The position numbers and the translations under genes are program-made. From Bromus sterilis (Eukaryota > Streptophyta > Magnoliopsida > Poales > Poaceae), in contig OX465600.1 of assembly GCA_950022295.1 (NCBI GenBank), forward strand, positions 24,403,282 through 24,467,281: DNA of 64,000 nt. The letters are read 5' to 3'. The first letter of the stretch is position 1; each line of letters starts with the position of its first letter. This document shows, in pieces, positions 58,301 through 64,000 of the stretch. Under the pieces are notes generated by a model. That model had not been told where the DNA came from. It did not search any database and was given only the letters and a program-made list of their open reading frames with translations.

Positions 58301-60597
58301 TCCCTTGCGATAACTAAATTATATCAATATTACAGATTTTTGTGATGGGTGCAAAAATACATTGTGAACTCAATGATGCTAAATTATATCAATGATACAA
58401 TTTTTTTGCGACAGGTCGAACAATGGCATTATGAACTCAATGATGCTAAATTATATCAATTCATACAGATTTTTGTGACGGGTCGAACAATAATATTATG
58501 AACTCAATTGAATGACTTGCAATGGTCCTCCCTCTCGATTGAAATGGACAAGAAAAAACTTGGAAGCTCTCAACCATTTGAATCGTGACCGCTACAAATG
58601 TTAGTTACAAAACATTGTTATAATTTATGTGAGTTGAATATTGGAAAGAATTGTAAGAAAATTGTTGGGAGTTAACAAAATTTAGGAGGGGGTCCTTTTA
58701 GAGGAATTCCCATATGGAGTTTTAGGGGGGGGGGGGGGGCTATTAGGAGAGTTGTTATACATGCCCTTCGATGTGATGGTCTAATAAGTCTATGAAGCGT
58801 GTTGTGTTATGTGGCGGATGTTGTGGGCATGCCTTCGTCAGGAGAGGGTTTCCTTCCGATGGTGGTTTTCTACTGGTCAGCATCGTGCCCTTGCACTTTG
58901 CTCCATCGCATCGGATTTCTCGACTACATTCCATGATTCGTTTGATTTTATGTTACGTTCAACAATTTGGTTACCTATATTTATTATGTAGTTACGCCTT
59001 TTGATGTGTGACATGCTAAGGTGGTGCTCTTTCTTCCTCTTATTGGTTTGTCCCGGGACTTCCTTGTGTCTAAAGTCAAGAGTGAGGTAGTATGTAGGTA
59101 TGGTGTTGGTATTGGGAGTGGTCAGTTACCATGGACCTGATCCTGGCATCAAGAGCTCAGCCCCACCCCTGCAATAGCCACCACCACCAACCCCACAACT
59201 GACCTCTTTTGGCGCACCTCACTTTCGGTAGGGTCATCTTCATCCCCTTACTCTGCCCTTTTTACACTTGATCCCCACGCCATGTCTTTCTGTTGCCATC
59301 ATCGTCCTCCACAGTTTCAATCCCAAGAACGTAAATAATGCACCAGATCAATGCAACATCGTAATTTTGCAAGGGCGCAGCCAAGAACGCGGTCGCTTCT
59401 TGTCTAATGTATTAATTCTAGTAAGTGCTTCACTACCGTATCAGACAATTAGTCCGATACCCGAAAGGTTACGATAAACATGTTTAGCAAACAATAAACA
59501 AAAACACTGCCTGAGAACCAAGATGCGCCATTTGAAAATCCTAATCTCAGTTTCTTACAGGACTCTAGATCGACACAATCGACTACGTATGGCACGGAAT
59601 AATAACGCGCCGCTTCCATCAATAGGAAATAATACAATATTTGATTTGATTTGGTCGATCATGATAATTCATTACATAAGTCCGTCCGCACTTGAGCTTG
59701 CCGTTCTTGGAGTTTTTCAAGTTGGCATAGCAGAGGCATTCATCACGGGTCGCCTGGGTGGTGCCAGAGGGGACACAGATGCACTTATCGCAGAAAATGT
59801 TGCAAATCTTGTTGCACATCTTATTCTTCCAGTTCTTCGAACATCGTACTTGACACTTCGATGGGCAATCTGTACACGATAGAATTTGTTTTAGATCATT
59901 GATATTATTAGTTGATCAAGGAAACATCACATATGCATGCCATGCATACCTATCTTGGATGCCGGCTGGGCGTCAGTAACCATGAGGAGATCAGCGGCAA
60001 CGAGAAAGATCGTGATGAAGGCAAGACACTTGGAGGATGCCATGGATGGAGTTCGCTGGGTCAGGAGATTACGTGTACAGTATAAGCTAGCAGCTACCAC
60101 TTGGATGAATTGTTGATCGAGTTTATGCGGCTATATGCCAGGTGATAGCTACATATATATATACAGATGAAATGGAGCAATTGACGGGGTAAAAATATAA
60201 CGTTTGATTGGATCTCATTTACTATCGTTGGATAACGGAGTAACGCTTAAGTCGGGTAAGAAATTAATAACGTAAGCAAAGCTACTAGTAATTGAGTTGG
60301 CTGCAGATCAAGCAGCATAAACTGGGAGGCGTATTTGTTTCCTTTTCCGTTTCCCATCACCTTATTTATTCAAAAAACTGGGAGTAAATTATATGATACG
60401 GATAAATATATACATCATAGAAGCCTGAAAGATATATGGAAGCGTTTAATTCCCTACCCATGAACGATGGATCATTCGAAGGTAAGAAGTTTTGATTCTT
60501 TTGCAGATTCCCTTCTGTTGCACTATAATTGTTTTGTTGTTGCTTTTTCATGACTAGTAAATCCGTGTATGCAATGCAAGCCTCCAATCGGAATTAC
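58300..60597. repeat. Tandem segmental duplication, unit 1
   Basis: Parallel to 60605-63884. Matching blocks, in order: ~70 bp tandem units around GATGCTAAATTATATCAAT (58310-58500 versus 60620-60800); GAATGACTTGCAATGGTCC (58510 versus 60822) through TTGGTTTGTC (59043 versus 61361); CATCAAGAGCTCAGCCCC (59148 versus 62382); and GGTTACGATAAACATG (59466 versus 62786) through the GASA gene to ATCGGAATTA. Unit 1 is about 2.3 kb and contains GASA copy A. A run of 15 G lies at 58725. Confidence 0.8.
59619..60043 (-). CDS. Snakin/GASA peptide, copy A (altered)
   Basis: Two exons (59950-60043 and 59619-59869) with a GT-AG intron of 80 bp give 114 residues. A signal peptide (MASSKCLAFITIFLVAADLL..., ending near TDA) precedes the GASA domain: CPSKCQVRC, MCNKICNIFCDKC, CVPSGT, YANLKNSKNGKLKC. 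Gibberellin-regulated Snakin/GASA proteins are secreted, normally hold 12 cysteines and end KCP. Here one cysteine of the usual CC pair is Phe (NIFC), leaving 11. A net loss of 10 bases relative to copy B removes the stop codon, so about 22 unrelated residues (GRTYVMNYHD...) follow the last cysteine. A TATA-like ATATATATAT lies ~110 bp before the ATG (60152-60162). It may be a decaying gene. Confidence 0.75.
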
Positions 60598-61386
60598 TTA
60601 TTCTTCAAATGGGTGTATCTAGCACTAAATTACTATATCAATGATAGTACAAATTTTTGTGACGGATCGAACAATGATATTATAAACTCAATCATGCCAG
60701 TTTTTTTGCGACGTGTCGAAAAAGGGCATTATGAAGTCAATGATGCTAAATTATATCAATTGATACAGATTTTTGCGACTATCAAACAATATTATTATGA
60801 ACTCACTAGTGATGTCGGATCGAATGACTTGCAATGGTCCTCTCTGAATTTAAATGGACAAGAACAAATTTGAAAACATACAACGATTTGAATCATGACT
60901 GCTACAAATGTTGGTTACAACACATTGTTATAATTTAGGAAAGTTGAATATTGGAAAGAAATTTTAAGAAAATTGTTGGGAATTAACCAAATTATAAGGG
61001 GAAATCCTTTTAGAGGAATTCACATATGGAGTTTTAGGGGTGGGGTGGGGGGATATTAGGAGAGTTGTTAGACATGCCCTTCGATGTAATGTTCGAGTCT
61101 GTGAAGCGTGCTGCGCTATGTGGCGGATGTTGTTGGCATGCGTGTTCACTGTTCAGAGAAGGTTTCCCTACGATAGTGGGTTGCAACTGGTTAGCATCAT
61201 GTACTTCTACTATGCCCCATCGCGTCGTCTTTCTCAACTACGTTCCACAATTTGTTTTATTTTTATGTTACGTTCAACAATTTGGATATCTATATTCATT
61301 ATATATGTACTTGGGCCTTTTGATGTGTGACATGCTAAGGTGCTCTTTCTTCCTCTTATTGGTTTGTCTCACGATTTTCTTATGAA

Positions 61387-61639
61387 CTCCGTCCGTTCCT
61401 TTCTACACTGTATATAATATTTGTTTGAAGTCAAACTTCATAAGTTTGATTAGTTTTATGAGAAAAACCATCAACATTCACAATACAAAACCGATACCAT
61501 TAGATGCATCAAGAAATAAATTTTCATATTGTACAACTTTGATATTGTAGATGTTGATAGTTATTATATAAGTTTGATCAAAATTTATGAAGTTTGACTT
61601 CGGACAAACTTTATACCAGAATTAAAAAAAAATGGAGTA
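61387..61639. mobile_element. Stowaway-type MITE in duplication unit 2
   Basis: CTCCGTCCGTTCCTTTCTAC at left and a worn AAAAAAAAATGGAG at right. Inside, TTTGAAGTCAAACTTCATAA is mirrored by ATGAAGTTTGACTTCGGACAAA. It is absent from the matching place in unit 1, so it arrived after the duplication. Confidence 0.65.
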
Positions 61640-61642
61640 TAA

Positions 61643-62301
61643 GAGCAACTCTAGAGGATACATCGTATTCTTGTACTGCAAAAAAGCGTTCACGTGCACC
61701 TCATAAAAATATTCGCAGTACGATGCGGCGTCTACGGAATAAAAACTGCAAAGCGTACTGCAAATTATGATAAATCTCTATAAAATAGCATAAAACCTCC
61801 TAGCTAGGCCGTGTCTGGTCGTGTAGCTATGTCGGGCTCGCAGCTGGCTGGCTAGCCTGTGGCTTGCTCTACCGCTGGCAAGCTCGGTCGTCGCGCAGCG
61901 GTCCGCATCGCCACCGCTGACCCTCCTTAACCGCGTTGGGTTTGCCGCGTGGCCACCGCCGCTGCTCCGTCCTGCTCTGACCCTCTTCAGACAATGTAGG
62001 CCGCGTGTACAACCGAAATCGATCTCCTGCGGCGGTGCCGACAATGAGGATGGGCGTTATTGTAGCTGAATTTTCCTTCTGTCAACTCTCGGGTGGGATA
62101 CGGCCCATACGTGGACTGGCAAATAGGTGAGAAAAAAATAAGAATTATACCAGTCGCGAAACAGTTTTAGCGCTTTTCGCAAAAAAAAATTAGGGGTCAG
62201 GACGATATATAACATCCGTTCTGATAGTTTATTACCTCGGCATTTTATATCGCGGTTATTTTACTGGATGAAAGGATATAGCATATCTGCTAGAGTTGCT
62301 T
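61643..62301. mobile_element. Tourist-like MITE with GC-rich core
   Basis: GAGCAACTCTAGAG at left and CTAGAGTTGCTT at right are inverted ends, with TAA on both sides (61640-61642 and 62302-62304). The 659 bp element contains a GC-rich core (61800-62040) that gives an antisense 88-codon frame of no recognisable family, possibly a captured fragment. It is absent from unit 1. Confidence 0.7.
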
Positions 62302-62439
62302 TAAAATCAAGAAAGAAATCGTATATAGGTATAGTAGTGTTGGTGTTGGGGGTGGTCGATTGCCATGAACCTAACCCCGGCATCAAGAGCTCAGCCCCAC
62401 CCCTGCAATAGCCACCACCACCACCCCCACCACGATGAA

Positions 62440-62711
62440 ATGAATAAATTTGACCCTTAGACAAAACAAACTCATAAAATAAACTCCGTTTGAAACTATT
62501 TTACGATTCTGACCCTTTCAGATAAGGCCAACAACTAGGCGTTAAGCTTCTGCCAACGTCATCACGCAGGACCCGGCCGAGCTCCACTCCTGGGTTTGTA
62601 ACGCCTTCGACCAAGACGTTACATTGTGTAGTGTAATGCCTAGGCCTTGTGCGTTACACGCCTGTGTAAGTAAAGGCCACAGCAGCCCACACCCGAAGGC
62701 ACTAGACACAG
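62440..62711. other. MULE-end-like segment
   Basis: AGGCGTTAAGCTTCTGCCAACGTCATCACGC, and the preceding TTTTACGATTCTGACCC, resemble in order the left end of the 37203 MULE (AGGCGCTAAGCTCCTGCCAGCGTGTCAACG). It is probably a related, diverged terminal region. No gene is present. Confidence 0.4.
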
Positions 62712-62770
62712 AGAACAGAGGGGGTCGGACTGAGCGGAACAATCCCGCTCAGCCCGACCCCCTCTGTTCT
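62712..62770. repeat. 26 bp hairpin
   Basis: The left arm 62712-62737 (AGAACAGAGGGGGTCGG...) pairs with 62745-62770 (...CCGACCCCCTCTGTTCT) with one mismatch around a 7-base loop (AACAATC). Function is unknown; it lies between the MULE-like segment and the 3' flank of GASA copy B. Confidence 0.85.
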
Positions 62771-63004
62771 TTGATACCCAAAGGGTTACGATAAACATGT
62801 TTAGCAAACAGTACACAAAAGCACTATCTGAGAACAAAGATGCACCATCTGAACATCTTAATCTCAGTTTCTTACAGGACTCTACGCACAATCGACTATG
62901 TATGGCACGGAATAATAACGTGCCGCTTCCATCAATAGGAAATAAGACAATATATGATTTGATTTGGTGGATCATGATAATTCATTACATAAGTCCGTAC
63001 AGCT

Positions 63005-63358
63005 TTAGGGGCACTTGAGCTTGCCGTTCTTGGAGTTTTTCAAGTTGGCATAGCAGGGGCATTCGTCACGAGTCGCCTGGGTGGTGCCTGAGGGGACACA
63101 GTTGCACTTGTCGCAGCAAATGTTACAAATCTTGTTGCACATCTTATTCTTCCAGTTCTTCGAACATCGTACCTGACGCTTTGATGGGCAATCTGCACAC
63201 AATATAATTTGTTTCAGATCATTGATATTATTAGTTGATCAAGGACACATCACATATGCACGCATACCTATCTTGGATGTTGGCTGGGCGTCAGCAACCA
63301 TGAGGAGAACGGCGAGGAGGAAGATCGCAATGACGGCAAGAAGCTTGGAAGATGCCAT
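63005..63358 (-). CDS. Snakin/GASA peptide, copy B
   Basis: Two exons (63268-63358 and 63005-63192) with a 75 bp GT-AG intron give 92 residues, the usual family length. A signal peptide (MASSKLLAVIAIFLLAVLLM, ending near ADA) leads to the GASA domain: CPSK-R-QVRC, MCNKICNICCDKCNC, CVPSGT, DECPCYANLKNSK and the proper terminus KLKCP. The second conserved cysteine is Arg (codon CGT where copy A has TGT), leaving 11 of 12 cysteines. Otherwise it looks intact. A TATA-like ACATATATATACA lies ~90 bp upstream (63448-63460). GASA proteins act outside the cell in growth control and antimicrobial defence. It is the likelier functional member of the pair. Confidence 0.8.
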
Positions 63359-63884
63359 GGATGAAGCTCGCTGGGTCAGGATATTACGTGTACAAGCTAG
63401 CAATTTGTTGATCGAGCTTTATGCGGTTGTATGCCAGGCGAGTAGCTACATATATATACAAATGAAATGGACCAATTAACGGGGTAAATATATACTTTGT
63501 ATAACGTATGAATGGATCTCATTTACTATCATTCGATAACGGAGTAACGCTTAAGTCGGGTAATAAATCAATAACCTAAGCAAAGCTACTAATTAAACTG
63601 GCTGCAGATCAAGCAATAAACTGGGAGGCGTGTTTGTTTCCTTTTCCGTGTTCCATCACCTTATTTGTTAAATTTGCTACCTCTAAATTATATGATACGG
63701 ATAAACATAAACATCATAAAAGCCTGAAAGATATATGGAAGAGTTTAATTATCTACCCATGAAGGATGGATCATTCGAAGGTAAGGAAGCAGTTTTGATT
63801 CTTTTGCAGATTTCCTTCTGTTGCACTAGGTTTGTTTCGTTGTTTTTTCATGTGTATGCAATCCAAGCCTCTGATCGGAATTAT

Positions 63885-64000
63885 ATTTAGCACGAAAATA
63901 ATATTTGATATATCCATTTGAGTGATAAATAATTCTAATCGAAAGGAGTGATTAATTCAAAAGCCCCCTCGCTGCCTGGCGCGGCCACGCCCTGCCCCAC
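63885..64000. other. Window end, no gene
   Basis: A Stowaway-like scrap (ATCCATTTGAGTGATAAATAATTC, CGAAAGGAG) runs to ~63950, followed by GC-rich sequence that is cut by the window edge. Confidence 0.4.

Larger units (their letters stand above)
60605..63884. repeat. Tandem segmental duplication, unit 2
   Basis: Second copy of the 58300-60597 unit in direct orientation, starting where unit 1 ends. It is longer because of two adjacent MITEs (61387-62301) and an unrelated segment at 62440-62770. It contains GASA copy B. Confidence 0.8.

Overview
The window is nuclear DNA of a large-genome grass, most likely a Triticeae species (wheat, barley or Aegilops type). The evidence is the density of Stowaway and Tourist MITEs, a 4.3 kb solo LTR of the large-LTR (LARD) kind, a CACTA element with the grass-type GGTCCCGGTT subterminal motif, genes with GT-AG introns, and cereal gene families (MIK2-like LRR receptor kinase, DUF247, F-box/DUF295, Snakin/GASA). 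It has no bacterial features. Genes are few and most of the sequence is transposable elements, many nested and several with exact target-site duplications (TSDs) readable from the sequence.

Layout. 0-5.5 kb: MITEs, a GC-rich degenerate minisatellite, a stray copy of an F-box upstream region, and a decayed Ty3/gypsy protease. 5.5-17.2 kb: two paralogous genes for secreted proteins very rich in cysteine (6286-6732 and 16754-17179), a third promoter copy without a gene at 8.87 kb, and between the genes MITEs plus a 4,277 bp solo LTR (11366-15642, TSD CGGTA). 17.2-22.4 kb: nested MITEs and local duplications. 22.6-33.6 kb: a 10,487 bp non-autonomous CACTA element (TSD TGG) filled by about 15 tandem copies of a ~661 bp unit with dimeric higher-order structure; its left end and flank are tandemly duplicated. 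33.8-34.9 kb: a non-LTR retroposon with a 10 bp TSD.

36-41 kb: a DUF247 gene split by a 404 bp solo LTR (TSD AAGAT) and by a 3,280 bp Mutator-like element that carries an intact four-exon plant mobile domain (PMD) gene; the DUF247 C-terminus is also frameshifted. 44-46 kb: an F-box/DUF295 gene split by a 761 bp element with a 10 bp TSD. 50.2-54.0 kb: an intact LRR receptor kinase gene (minus strand, 1,219 residues, one intron), the best-preserved large gene here. 54.5-57.7 kb: a young short LTR retrotransposon that keeps only a retropepsin-containing ORF. 58.3-63.9 kb: a tandem segmental duplication with two Snakin/GASA genes, each missing a different conserved cysteine.

The functional theme is defence and secretion: cysteine-rich peptides, Snakin peptides and an LRR receptor kinase in a region where neighbouring families decay through transposon insertion. 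No operon-like or pathway cooperation is implied. All family names rest on reading motifs by eye; no database search was run.
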